Made by a program: the position numbers and the translations under genes. 64,000 bases of DNA from positions 1,984,001 through 2,048,000 of the forward strand of contig NZ_CP133264.1 in assembly GCF_030915445.1 (NCBI RefSeq), read 5' to 3'. The stretch is from Clostridium sp. OS1-26. Its GTDB lineage: Bacteria > Bacillota > Clostridia > Clostridiales > Clostridiaceae. This document shows, piece by piece, positions 1 to 8,674 of the stretch. The notes beneath the pieces are model-generated. The model was not told the origin of the DNA. It did not search any database and was given only the letters and a program-made list of their open reading frames with translations. The number at the start of each line of letters is the position of its first letter. Position 1 is the first letter of the stretch.

Positions 1-105
1 TTTAGGATTAGTATAAGTAAAGTTAATGAGGATAAAATTAAAATAGGTATTCCTATAGTGTTAGATACTATACAGAAATATTTAACGGATAAACAGGATT
101 CCTAA
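1..105 (+). CDS. C-terminal fragment of a truncated CDS
   Basis: An open frame runs from the left edge of the window to a TAA at 103-105 and gives 34 residues ending in KYLTDKQDS. The fragment alternates charged and beta-branched residues and contains KIKIGIPIVL. This resembles the short SHOCT/YvlB-type bacterial domains, but it is too short to assign. The gene starts outside the window. No terminator is obvious directly after it, and the M-box promoter follows 53 bases later. Confidence 0.5.
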   Translation, partial: FRISISKVNEDKIKIGIPIVLDTIQKYLTDKQDS

Positions 106-157
106 AATATAGCTTTATATGTAAATTAAACTTAACACAGAAAAGCTGCATATTTTA

Positions 158-186
158 TTGACAAACTAAATAAAAAAATCTATACT
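158..186 (+). promoter_or_regulatory. Sigma-A-type promoter of the M-box transcript
   Basis: TTGACA at 158-163, a 17-base spacer and TATACT at 181-186 form a near-consensus housekeeping promoter. Transcription would start near 193, about 30 bases before the conserved riboswitch core. Confidence 0.75.
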
Positions 187-221
187 TACAAAGTACAAGA
201 AATTTAGACAAAAATTAAATA

Positions 222-385
222 ATATATTGTTAGGTGAGGCTCCTATATTAGATATACGCTACTGCCCAAAAATATCGAAAGATGCCAATGGGTCAACAGG
301 TACTGCCGGATTAAGGTTTTACTTAATGTAGCTGAGTTTAACTCAAAGCTATATAGTGCTAAAGCTCAACGAAGGATATTTGTAA
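222..385 (+). promoter_or_regulatory. M-box (ykoK-type) magnesium riboswitch
   Basis: The segment carries the hallmark M-box blocks in order: GTTAGGTGAGGCTCCTATAT at 229-248, CGCTACTGCCCA at 257-268, CGAAAGATGCCAATGGGTCA at 276-295, ACAGGTACTGCCGGATTAAG at 296-315 and CAACGAAGGA at 368-377. Known M-box RNAs bind Mg2+ and switch expression off through a downstream terminator when Mg2+ is plentiful. Here the aptamer is followed by an intrinsic terminator at 416-443 and then an ABC transporter operon. The usual targets are mgtE, mgtA or corA genes, so the transporter is an atypical target. Confidence 0.93.
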
Positions 386-415
386 GAATGTTTATTTATT
401 CGTATTTAGAGTTTT

Positions 416-443
416 AGAGCCTTTTTTAGGGCTCTTTTATTTT
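416..443 (+). terminator. Riboswitch expression-platform terminator
   Basis: AGAGCC at 416-421 pairs with GGCTCT at 430-435 and a T-rich tract follows. It sits directly after the M-box, so it should be the Mg2+-controlled terminator. Confidence 0.85.
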
Positions 444-588
444 TACTATTAAGGCATATGAAAGAAAATAACTAGTAAGTAAGCTAGTGTATTTTCCGTC
501 ATAAGTCTAAATCAATGAAAGGTGGCGGTGGTTACGGATACTGAGGATGGTGATAATTATTGATTAAATAAGAAGGAGAGTGAGTAAA

Positions 589-2307
589 ATGAAAGTAGAA
601 AAGACAATAGTTAACAGAAAATTTGGAGTGCTTGATATAATTATATTTTTAGCAATTGCAGCAGTACTATATTTAGCGATTTCTCCAGGAATAAGAGGAA
701 ACGTAAGTACTAGTGGAATACAGGTTTCAACGGATATAAGAAATCTTCCAATGTATGTTCTAAAGTCAGTTGGTAGAATGACAGGAGCATATATTTTATC
801 CTTGATATTTACGCTTGTATATGGATATGTTGCTGCACATAACGAAAGAGCTGAAAAGATAATGGTACCAGTATTAGATATACTTCAATCTATACCAGTA
901 CTATCATTTCTGCCAGCAGTAGTTTTAGGCCTGATAGCATTATTTCCTAATAATAATATAGGTTTGGAATTATCTTGTATCATATTGATATTTACAGGTC
1001 AGGCTTGGAATATGACTTTTAGTTTTTATCATTCTATAAAAATATTACCTAAGGATTTAAAAGAAGCTTCTAGCGTATTTGGGTTAAATAAGTGGCAGAA
1101 TTTTAAAAAGCTAGAGGTTCCATTTTCAATTATTGGATTGGTCTGGAATAGTATGATGTCCTGGGCAGGTGGATGGTTCTTTCTTATGGCTTGTGAGATG
1201 TTTACATTAAAGGGTAAGGACTTTAGACTGCCAGGTATCGGTTCTTTTTTACAAACTGCAGCAAGCCAAGGAAATACTAGAGCATTAACATGGGGAATCG
1301 CTGCATTAATACTTGTTATTGTCCTTTTAGATCAATTGTTCTGGAAACCAGTAACTGTTTGGGCGGATAAGTTTAAAATAGAACTTACTGAATCAAGTGA
1401 AGCACCTCGATCCTTTGTTCTCACTCTTTTAAGAAGATCTGTAATTGTTGAGTTTTTTATTGAAAAAATATTTGAACCTTTTGCAGAAAAATTAAATAAT
1501 TTTATAGATAAATTTGTAGTAAAACTTTCAAATAGAGAGGAAACTAAAGGAAAAGGTATAGGTTTTACAGTTAAATGGATTTTTAGAATATTAATTTGCG
1601 GATTACTTTTATATTCAGGATTCAATGCTTTTAAGCTATTAATGCAGCTTTCAAAAGATGAGTGGGGAAGGATACTACCTGCTGTAGGTTACTCCTTTCT
1701 AAGAGTTATTGCAGCTCAAATTATAGCATTAATATGGACAGTACCAGCAGGAGTGGCTATAGGTATGAATAAAAAAGTTGCCAATATTCTGCAACCAATT
1801 ATTCAGGTTGTAGCGTCAATTCCCGCAACAGCACTTTTCCCTGTTATATTAGTATTTTTTATGAATGAACTTGGCGGCTTGAATGTTGCTTCTGTACTTT
1901 TGATGCTTATGGGAACTCAGTGGTATATATTATTTAATGTAATTGCTGGAGCAATGGCTATTCCTGAAGATTTAAAAGCGGCGGCAAAGACTTTTGGAGT
2001 AACTGGATGGAAAAAATGGAAGATACTTATTCTTCCTTCAATATTCCCTTATCTTTTAACTGGTATGGTAACGGCTACAGGTGGATGTTGGAATGCAAGT
2101 ATTGTGTCGGAGTATGTTAACTTCGGAGGAAAAACTGTATCAACAATAGGTCTTGGAGCTCTTATATCAGAGGCGACAGAAAAAGGGAATTATTCCTTGC
2201 TTCTAATAGGAACTTTAGTTATGTGTATTGTGGTAGTTGGGGTTAATAAAACTCTATGGAAAAGATTATATACCTTATCAGAAGAAAAATTTAAAATAGA
2301 ACTATAA
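589..2307 (+). CDS. ABC transporter permease, two fused NitT/TauT-type permease domains
   Basis: The product is a 572-aa membrane protein with two tandem BPD-type permease domains at roughly residues 55-250 and 355-560. Each has an EAA coupling loop: EASSVFGLNKWQNFKKLEVP in the first half and AAAKTFGVTGWKKWKILILP in the second. The fold matches the duplicated-permease family annotated as anion transporters, whose substrates are not established. ATG 589 was chosen over GTG 580 because AAGGAG at 573-578 lies 10 bases before the ATG but only one base before the GTG. The ATPase gene follows 13 bases after the stop. No substrate-binding protein gene is nearby. The M-box upstream suggests Mg2+ control, so transport of Mg2+ or a Mg2+-linked solute is an inference. 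Confidence 0.9.
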   Translation: MKVEKTIVNRKFGVLDIIIFLAIAAVLYLAISPGIRGNVSTSGIQVSTDIRNLPMYVLKSVGRMTGAYILSLIFTLVYGYVAAHNERAEKIMVPVLDILQSIPVLSFLPAVVLGLIALFPNNNIGLELSCIILIFTGQAWNMTFSFYHSIKILPKDLKEASSVFGLNKWQNFKKLEVPFSIIGLVWNSMMSWAGGWFFLMACEMFTLKGKDFRLPGIGSFLQTAASQGNTRALTWGIAALILVIVLLDQLFWKPVTVWADKFKIELTESSEAPRSFVLTLLRRSVIVEFFIEKIFEPFAEKLNNFIDKFVVKLSNREETKGKGIGFTVKWIFRILICGLLLYSGFNAFKLLMQLSKDEWGRILPAVGYSFLRVIAAQIIALIWTVPAGVAIGMNKKVANILQPIIQVVASIPATALFPVILVFFMNELGGLNVASVLLMLMGTQWYILFNVIAGAMAIPEDLKAAAKTFGVTGWKKWKILILPSIFPYLLTGMVTATGGCWNASIVSEYVNFGGKTVSTIGLGALISEATEKGNYSLLLIGTLVMCIVVVGVNKTLWKRLYTLSEEKFKIEL

Positions 2308-2320
2308 AGGGGTGGGAAAT

Positions 2321-3643
2321 ATGAAGAATGCAAAAGAGTTTATAAAGGTTAAAGAAATTACAAAATATTTTGGTGGCTCAGATAAGCCTACTTTAGAAGA
2401 TATAAATTTAACTATAAATGAAGGTGAATTTATAGCTATACTAGGTCCTTCTGGATCAGGTAAATCAACACTTTTAAGAACTATAACTGGTTTGGTAAAA
2501 CCCGATAGTGGTGAAGTAATTTTTGATGGACAAAAAGTAACTGGAGTAAATCCATATGCTTCTATCGTTTTTCAGACCTTTGCACTTTACCCATGGCTTA
2601 CTGTTCGTGAAAATGTCGAGCTAGGGCTTAAGGCTAAAGGATTCCCAAAGGATTATATGAGAAGAAAGGCTGAAGAGCTTATAAGTCTTATAGGTCTTGA
2701 TGGATTTGAGGAAGCTTATCCTAAAGAGCTTTCTGGTGGAATGAGGCAAAGAGTAGGTTTTGCTAGAGCATTAGCAGTAGAGCCAAAGCTTTTATGTTTA
2801 GATGAACCTTTTTCAGCATTAGATTTTTTAACTGCAGAGAACTTAAGAACGGAACTGGTTGAATTATGGCAGGAAAAAAGAATGCCTATAAAAAGTATAA
2901 TAATGATTACTCATGGTATTGAAGAAGCAGTGCTTATGGCAGATAAGATTGTAATGCTTAGTAGAAATCCTGCACATATAGTTGCAGAGATAAAGATAGA
3001 TCTTCCACATCCGAGAAATAGAAAATCACCAGAGTTTGAAAAGCTAGTAGATAGTGTGTATAAGTTATTAATTAAGGGCAAAATTGAGGATAACGAAGAT
3101 GAAAAATTAAGCAAAAGTATAAACTCAAATAAGGAAAAAGAAGCTGGGGAAAAGCCAGTTCAGATTCCAAATGCTCATGTAGGTGTGATGTCAGGTCTTC
3201 TTGAACTTATAGATGATAATGGGGGTAAGATGGACATATATCAATTAGGAGGAGATTTAATGATGGAAATAGATGACCTTCTTCCTAATATAGAAGGTAT
3301 TTCTATGCTTAACTTTGCAGAGGTAAGAGAGGGAGATATTTTTATAACAGAACTTGGAAGAGAATTTGTAGAATTAGAAAAAGATGAAAGTAAAGAACTG
3401 TTCAAAGAACAGCTAGAAAATATATCTACGTTCCGACTTATAATGAATGTTTTAAATAATAAGAGAAATCATACCATGAAGGAAGAGTTTTTTAAGGAGT
3501 TATTTAAGAAGCACTTTCCACAGCATGAAATGGAAGGAATAATGGACATTATAATAGACTGGGGTAGATATGCTGAACTTTTTAATTATGATCGTGATTC
3601 TGAAGAGCTTTATTTAGACAATGAAGAAAGTGAAGAAATTTAA
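2321..3643 (+). CDS. ABC transporter ATPase with C-terminal AAA-associated domain
   Basis: The 440-aa protein has a NitT/TauT-type nucleotide-binding domain at about residues 5-250: Walker A GPSGSGKST, signature LSGGMRQR and Walker B LLCLDEPFSALD. After a charged linker, an extra domain fills residues 285-430. This matches the AAA-associated C-terminal domain found on ATPases paired with duplicated permeases. That domain may sense a ligand or regulate transport, but its role is not known. ATG 2321 is preferred to GTG 2312 because AAGGGGTGG lies just upstream. It is co-transcribed with the permease under the M-box and ends before a strong terminator. Confidence 0.9.
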   Translation: MKNAKEFIKVKEITKYFGGSDKPTLEDINLTINEGEFIAILGPSGSGKSTLLRTITGLVKPDSGEVIFDGQKVTGVNPYASIVFQTFALYPWLTVRENVELGLKAKGFPKDYMRRKAEELISLIGLDGFEEAYPKELSGGMRQRVGFARALAVEPKLLCLDEPFSALDFLTAENLRTELVELWQEKRMPIKSIIMITHGIEEAVLMADKIVMLSRNPAHIVAEIKIDLPHPRNRKSPEFEKLVDSVYKLLIKGKIEDNEDEKLSKSINSNKEKEAGEKPVQIPNAHVGVMSGLLELIDDNGGKMDIYQLGGDLMMEIDDLLPNIEGISMLNFAEVREGDIFITELGREFVELEKDESKELFKEQLENISTFRLIMNVLNNKRNHTMKEEFFKELFKKHFPQHEMEGIMDIIIDWGRYAELFNYDRDSEELYLDNEESEEI

Positions 3644-3698
3644 GTAAAAAAATATAAAATAGATTAATTGATACATTAGCATTATTTAAAACTGTATG

Positions 3699-3740
3699 AA
3701 TAGGCCTTGAACTTTTAAATGTTCAAGGCCTATTTATATT
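3699..3740 (+). terminator. Intrinsic terminator of the ABC operon
   Basis: A perfect 14-bp stem (3699-3712 with 3721-3734) around an 8-base loop is followed by T-rich sequence, 56 bases after the ATPase stop. Confidence 0.85.
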
Positions 3741-3888
3741 CTATGAATTTACTATTTAAGATATTGGTAAAACCTCTTTAGGAAAATTTAAGAATTAGTT
3801 AATGTGAATTTAATGATAGAATACTATGATTGATTCATAGAAGGTTATATATACTTTCTAAATTTTATTATGACTTGGAGGATAAAGT

Positions 3889-4764
3889 ATGAATAAAAAA
3901 CTTGTTGCAATGGTAACTAGTTTGGTTATAGGTGGAACTGTACTTTTTGGAACTGCCTATGCAAATGCTTCACAATTATCTGGTTATGAAGCTTATAAAG
4001 CAGCTATAAAGGATACTAAAAACTTAAAGAATGAAACTGCAAATTTAAAGGTATCTGTATCTGATAATGGTAGCAATATAATTGACATGAATACTGATGC
4101 TAAAATTAATTTAGCTTCTAATGCCATGAGTCAAGTAACTACAGTAAAATCAGGTAATGGAAGTCAAACTTTTAGCACATACAGACAGGATGGGAAAAAT
4201 ATATCTAAATCAAGTACTAGTGATGTGTATAACGTAAGAGAAAACAAACAAAAAAATATCAATAAAAAAGACAAGGCTGAAAATCCTGAAATAGCTAAAA
4301 GTGTAGAAACTGTAGTTGATACTTTAGTAGGTAACATGAAAAATAATGTATCAATAGCTGATAGCAATGACGGTAGTAAAAAAGTATCTATAAATTTAAA
4401 TGAAAATGATGTAACACCATTAGTAAATGCTTTAGCATCAATGGCTATGGTTAAAAACAGTGATGAACCAATTCATAATAATAAAGCTGGAGATGCTAAT
4501 TTAAGAAACATACTTCCACAACTTCAAAGCAATATAAAAATCAAGTCTGTAGAAGTAACTGGAGACATTAATAAGAACGATATACTTGATAATCAAATTG
4601 CTAAGGTAGTTTTAACTGGCACAGATGCTCAGGGAAAAACACATGAAATTACTATAGATGCTACTTTAGATTTATCAAATATAAACAGTACAACTCCAGA
4701 TACCGTTGATTTAACTGGAAAACAAGTAAAAACTATAACTCAACAATTTAGAGGAAGAGATTAA
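3889..4764 (+). CDS. Exported protein of unknown function
   Basis: The 291-aa product starts with a classical signal peptide: MNKKL, a hydrophobic core of about 15 residues, then a likely cleavage after AYANA. There is no lipobox cysteine, so it should be secreted rather than lipid-anchored. The mature part is rich in Asn, Lys, Ser and Thr and has alternating beta-like segments, loosely like LolA/LppX-type lipid-binding folds. I do not recognise the family. RBS GGAGG lies upstream of the ATG. The gene is monocistronic, between two terminators. Confidence 0.8.
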   Translation: MNKKLVAMVTSLVIGGTVLFGTAYANASQLSGYEAYKAAIKDTKNLKNETANLKVSVSDNGSNIIDMNTDAKINLASNAMSQVTTVKSGNGSQTFSTYRQDGKNISKSSTSDVYNVRENKQKNINKKDKAENPEIAKSVETVVDTLVGNMKNNVSIADSNDGSKKVSINLNENDVTPLVNALASMAMVKNSDEPIHNNKAGDANLRNILPQLQSNIKIKSVEVTGDINKNDILDNQIAKVVLTGTDAQGKTHEITIDATLDLSNINSTTPDTVDLTGKQVKTITQQFRGRD

Positions 4765-4813
4765 TAATTAGATTTCTGCAAAACCTAATAAGAGAAAAAT
4801 TAATGCTGTAAAG

Positions 4814-4846
4814 ATTGAGCAGATTTATATCTTGCTCAATTTTTAC
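4814..4846 (+). terminator. Intrinsic terminator
   Basis: ATTGAGCA at 4814-4821 pairs with TGCTCAAT at 4833-4840, followed by TTTT. It ends the exported-protein transcript just before the next RBS. Confidence 0.75.
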
Positions 4847-4872
4847 TATATATATTGTAGAGAGGAAATAGT

Positions 4873-5610
4873 ATGGAAAAGGTTTTAGAAGTAAAAAATT
4901 TAACTAAGCTCTATAAGAATGGTAGAGGTGTAAAGGATGTAAGCTTCGATGTTTATAAAGGTGATGTTTTTGGTTTTCTTGGACCAAATGGTGCAGGTAA
5001 AACTACGGTAATGAAGTCAATTATGGGATTAAATATGTTTGAGAGTGGAGAAGTTAAAATCTTAGGCTTTAATATAAAGACTCAATTTGAAAAAGCTCTA
5101 GAGAAAGTAGGAGCAATTATTGAAACAGCGGATGCCTATGAATATATGAGTGCATATAACAATTTAAAAATAGCTTCTAGGTTCTATAGTAACATTAAGG
5201 AATCTGATATAGATGAAATACTTGAAATGGTTGAACTTAAGGAATTTAAAAATGAGAAAGTATCTAAATTTTCTTTAGGGATGAAACAAAGGTTAGCCTT
5301 AGCTTCAGCGCTTTTGTCTAAACCCGAATTGGTAATTTTAGACGAACCTACTAATGGATTAGATATAGAAGGTACAGTTCAAATGAGAAACTTAATAATC
5401 CAATTAGCTAGTGAGAAAAAAATAACATTTTTTATATCAAGTCACCTTGTACACGAAATAGAACTTATGTGCAGTAAAGTGGCTATAATTCATAAAGGTA
5501 AATTAATAAATTCAGGAGAAGAAATAAATAATATAAAAGAAAAGTATGCCTCCTTAGAGGATTTCTATATGAATGAGATAAATAAAAGGAGGAGTCAAGC
5601 TAATGAATAG
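4873..5610 (+). CDS. ABC-2-type transporter ATPase
   Basis: The 245-aa nucleotide-binding subunit belongs to the BcrA/NatA/CcmA-like class. Walker A is GPNGAGKTT, the signature is FSLGMKQRLALA and Walker B is LVILDEPTNGLD, with a switch His in ISSHLVHEIE. It ends soon after the core domain and lacks the long C-terminal extension of many exporters. Its last codons overlap the permease gene by 8 bases, which indicates translational coupling. Substrates of this class include peptides, drugs and Na+; the substrate here is unknown. Confidence 0.92.
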   Translation: MEKVLEVKNLTKLYKNGRGVKDVSFDVYKGDVFGFLGPNGAGKTTVMKSIMGLNMFESGEVKILGFNIKTQFEKALEKVGAIIETADAYEYMSAYNNLKIASRFYSNIKESDIDEILEMVELKEFKNEKVSKFSLGMKQRLALASALLSKPELVILDEPTNGLDIEGTVQMRNLIIQLASEKKITFFISSHLVHEIELMCSKVAIIHKGKLINSGEEINNIKEKYASLEDFYMNEINKRRSQANE

Positions 5611-6352
5611 CCTTAAAGCAAATATAATAAATGAAATTCAAAAACTTTTCCTAAAGAAAAAGATAACAGCATTCTTAGCAATTACAGCTATTATATGTTT
5701 TCTATCAGCTTTTTTTATTTCCAGTATTCAAGCAAAGATTGTATTTATTGCTTTAGATTCATTGAGTTTTCCATTGATGATATTAAGCATATTTACTAAT
5801 ATATTTTTACCTTTGTTTATATTTATGGTAGTATCAGAATTATTTTCAGGCGAGATTGGAGATAGATCCTTGAAATTAGTCCTTATAAGGCCTATAAATA
5901 GATTAAAAATTTTTACTTCTAAGAATGCGGCAGTAGCTATATATATTATTATAAACTTACTAGTTGTTCTTATTGTGTCTATGATTTCTACAATGTTTTT
6001 ACATCAAGGTCTTATGATACAAAGTATTTCTCAGATTATTTTTGCATATTTTATTGATATAATTCCAGCAGTAGTTTTGTCCATATTTGCAGCTTTTATA
6101 GCACAGTTTTTTAAAAGTAGTAGTGGAGCATTAATTACATGTATTTTATCTTTTATTAGTATTAAAGCATTATCATTATTTATAAAAGGACTTAATAATA
6201 TTATTTTTACATCCTATTTAAACTGGTATTCAATTTGGTCAGTAGGGAATACTAGTTTCTTAAGAAACATTAACACTCTATTTATGATGTTATCCTATGC
6301 AGCAATCTTTTTTACAATGGGTTATTATGTGTTTGACAAAAAAGAGGTATAA
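5603..6352 (+). CDS. ABC-2-type permease
   Basis: The 249-aa polytopic protein has about six hydrophobic helices. After the second it has a cytoplasmic segment SGEIGDRSLKLVLIRPINR, typical of ABC-2 export permeases (the RxRxxLL-PxxR-like elbow). Its RBS AGGAGG lies inside the 3' end of the ATPase gene and the ATG overlaps that gene. It partners the preceding ATPase. The deacetylase gene follows 25 bases later and may share the transcript. Confidence 0.88.
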   Translation: MNSLKANIINEIQKLFLKKKITAFLAITAIICFLSAFFISSIQAKIVFIALDSLSFPLMILSIFTNIFLPLFIFMVVSELFSGEIGDRSLKLVLIRPINRLKIFTSKNAAVAIYIIINLLVVLIVSMISTMFLHQGLMIQSISQIIFAYFIDIIPAVVLSIFAAFIAQFFKSSSGALITCILSFISIKALSLFIKGLNNIIFTSYLNWYSIWSVGNTSFLRNINTLFMMLSYAAIFFTMGYYVFDKKEV

Positions 6353-6377
6353 TTTTTAAAATTTAAAGGGGATATAT

Positions 6378-7796
6378 ATGAAAATAGGGAAATTAGCAAG
6401 AAAAGTGATAATAATCCTGGCAATTGTTATCACTACTTGTGCTATTATATTTTTTTCTAGAGAATTCATTTCTAATTATTTTGTAAGACTTAATATGAAT
6501 AATATACAATTACCTGAGAAAGGGTCAAGAGTATTAATATTTTCTCCACATAATGATGATGAAGTATTAGGAACTGGAGAATTTATAAAGAAATCTATTG
6601 AAAATGGTGCTAAAGTAAAGGTTGTATTAATTACTAATGGCGATGGTTTTAAGAGTGCCATACAGCTAGATTATCTTAATCCATTTCCTAAGCAAAGCGA
6701 TTTTGTGAAGTTTGGTTATACAAGACAACAAGAAAGTATAGATGCATTAAAAAAACTTGGCTTATCTAAAGAAGATATAATATTCTTAGGATATCCAGAT
6801 GGTGGAATAGCATATCTTTGGAATTATAATTGGGATAAAAGTAATCCTTATACTAGTAGCTTTACTCAATCGAATAAGTCTCCTTATTCTAATAGTTATA
6901 CAAAGGGTGCTGCTTATGCTGGTGAAAGTGTAGTTAATGACATGACAAAAATAATTAGAGATTATAAACCAAACTATATAGCTATGCCACATCCAAATGA
7001 TAGACATCCAGATCATTGGGCAGTTAACGCTTTTGTTGAATATACTCTAACAGCTATGAATTATACACCTGAAAAATTATGGTTGTACCTTGTGCATAGA
7101 GGTGATTGGCCAACACCACTTGAGAGAAATACATCTCTTTATTTAGTGCCACCCAAAAAACTAATAAATATAGGTACTAATTGGTATGCTTTAGATATGG
7201 ATAGCAATGATATAGAAGAAAAAGCTCAAGCTATTCAAAATTACAAAACTCAATTTAGGGCATTAAAGCCGCTTATAACTGCTTTTGAGAGAAAAAATGA
7301 GCTTTTAGGCGAATACCCAGATCTCAAGAGTATAAAAAATATGAGAAATGATAATGAGATAAAGCCTGAAGGGAGAAATAAAGTAATTACTGATCCATTG
7401 CAAGATACATTAACTTTGCAGATTAGTAGAAATGCAGATATTACAGGAGTGTACGCAGAAGTTTCTAAAGAAAATAATTTACACATTTTTTTAGAAGCAG
7501 ATTCAGAAATCGAAGAGCTAACTACCTATAATGTAAATGCGGTACTATTTAATAAAGACAAAACATCTAGACTTAGTCTTAAGATAAAAGATAATAATAT
7601 GATAGCAGAAAATAATTCGAGTATTTCAATAACAAATATAGAGGGAGCAAATCATTCGATATCAGGAAAGTTTATACACATCATTATTCCAAGTAAAAGT
7701 TTAGGAGAATTTAATCATATGTTTATAAACGCTACAACATCTGTAGGAGAGCATATGCTGGATAAAACTGCATGGAGGATGGTAGACGTAAAATAG
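6378..7796 (+). CDS. Membrane-anchored PIG-L family deacetylase
   Basis: The 472-aa product has an N-terminal membrane anchor (residues 9-29) and then a PIG-L/LmbE domain at about 45-290. The zinc-site motifs FSPHNDDEVLG and HPNDRHPDH are intact (HxDDE and HPDH). Family members hydrolyse N-acetyl groups from GlcNAc-type sugars. A C-terminal beta-rich domain of about 150 residues (320-472) follows. The enzyme probably acts on cell-surface glycans outside the membrane. It starts 25 bases after the ABC-2 permease with RBS AAAGGGG, so it may be co-transcribed with that exporter. Confidence 0.9.
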   Translation: MKIGKLARKVIIILAIVITTCAIIFFSREFISNYFVRLNMNNIQLPEKGSRVLIFSPHNDDEVLGTGEFIKKSIENGAKVKVVLITNGDGFKSAIQLDYLNPFPKQSDFVKFGYTRQQESIDALKKLGLSKEDIIFLGYPDGGIAYLWNYNWDKSNPYTSSFTQSNKSPYSNSYTKGAAYAGESVVNDMTKIIRDYKPNYIAMPHPNDRHPDHWAVNAFVEYTLTAMNYTPEKLWLYLVHRGDWPTPLERNTSLYLVPPKKLINIGTNWYALDMDSNDIEEKAQAIQNYKTQFRALKPLITAFERKNELLGEYPDLKSIKNMRNDNEIKPEGRNKVITDPLQDTLTLQISRNADITGVYAEVSKENNLHIFLEADSEIEELTTYNVNAVLFNKDKTSRLSLKIKDNNMIAENNSSISITNIEGANHSISGKFIHIIIPSKSLGEFNHMFINATTSVGEHMLDKTAWRMVDVK

Positions 7797-7844
7797 TATA
7801 TTAAATAAAAAAGAGAGTTTGTTTATTTTCATATCGGAATTTTT

Positions 7845-7876
7845 AGGGCCTTTTTTAAGGCTCTTTTATTTTTTCT
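7845..7876 (+). terminator. Intrinsic terminator
   Basis: AGGGCC at 7845-7850 pairs with GGCTCT at 7859-7864 (one G-T pair), followed by a T tract. The sequence is strikingly similar to the M-box expression-platform terminator at 416-443. Confidence 0.75.
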
Positions 7877-8674
7877 GCATAATTTAGATAAGCAAAATTA
7901 AGTATTATTAAAAAATCATTAAATGTATACTGCACATGAGTATACCTAAATATCGCAACACTTAATGTACAAATCTAAGTAATAATTCATATGACAGAAA
8001 AACAGTAGAAAATTAGATACTTCCATACAAGCTGTCGATATAATGGCAAGTTTGCCCTTTGATTTAAGAACAATATTCTATAATAGCTTAATTTAAGAAT
8101 TTTACTATGAAAATAATTATATTTTAAGCTATGAAATAAAAAATGTGTTTGGACTGGGATTTATTAATTTATAATTTAATAAGTAGACATGATTTTAAAT
8201 ATGGAAAAGTAATATTATAAATGCTCTAAACTCTAGACTGAGATTAGAGCGTTTAATTTTATAGAAATTTTATTTATTAGTATTTAAATTCCTATGTTTT
8301 GGAGGATATTAAAGATTTTTGTAGAATAATAAATTATGGTAGTATAGGTCTAATATTGTAAATGTGACTATAATAGGATTATGGAATATAGGTTTTTTAG
8401 AAAATTTAAAATGCTATTTAAATTAAATAATATTATGTAATAAAAATAATATTATACAACAATAAGTTTAATTAATTAAATATACAAAATGATTAAGGTT
8501 AATGTATGTTAAAGAATTATTTATAATGTAGTGATTATTTAGGCATGTTTAGAAGATAATAGGTTAGCATTTTCGTATCAAATTACATCGAAATTTGCAC
8601 TTAATAGATAAAAATATACATCTTATTTTTAACTTGTTATTTTCTTTCATATGCTTTGTTAGTGAGGAATAAAA
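7877..8674. other. Long AT-rich intergenic region before the Ter island
   Basis: This stretch of about 800 bases has no convincing gene. A short open segment at 7995-8096 lacks a start with an RBS and may be a decayed coding remnant. A hairpin at 8219-8256 pairs AAATGCTCTAA with TTAGAGCGTTT and is followed by TTTT, so it looks like the terminator of a lost gene. The Ter-island promoter should lie in the last 200 bases, but I cannot pick it with confidence. Confidence 0.5.
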
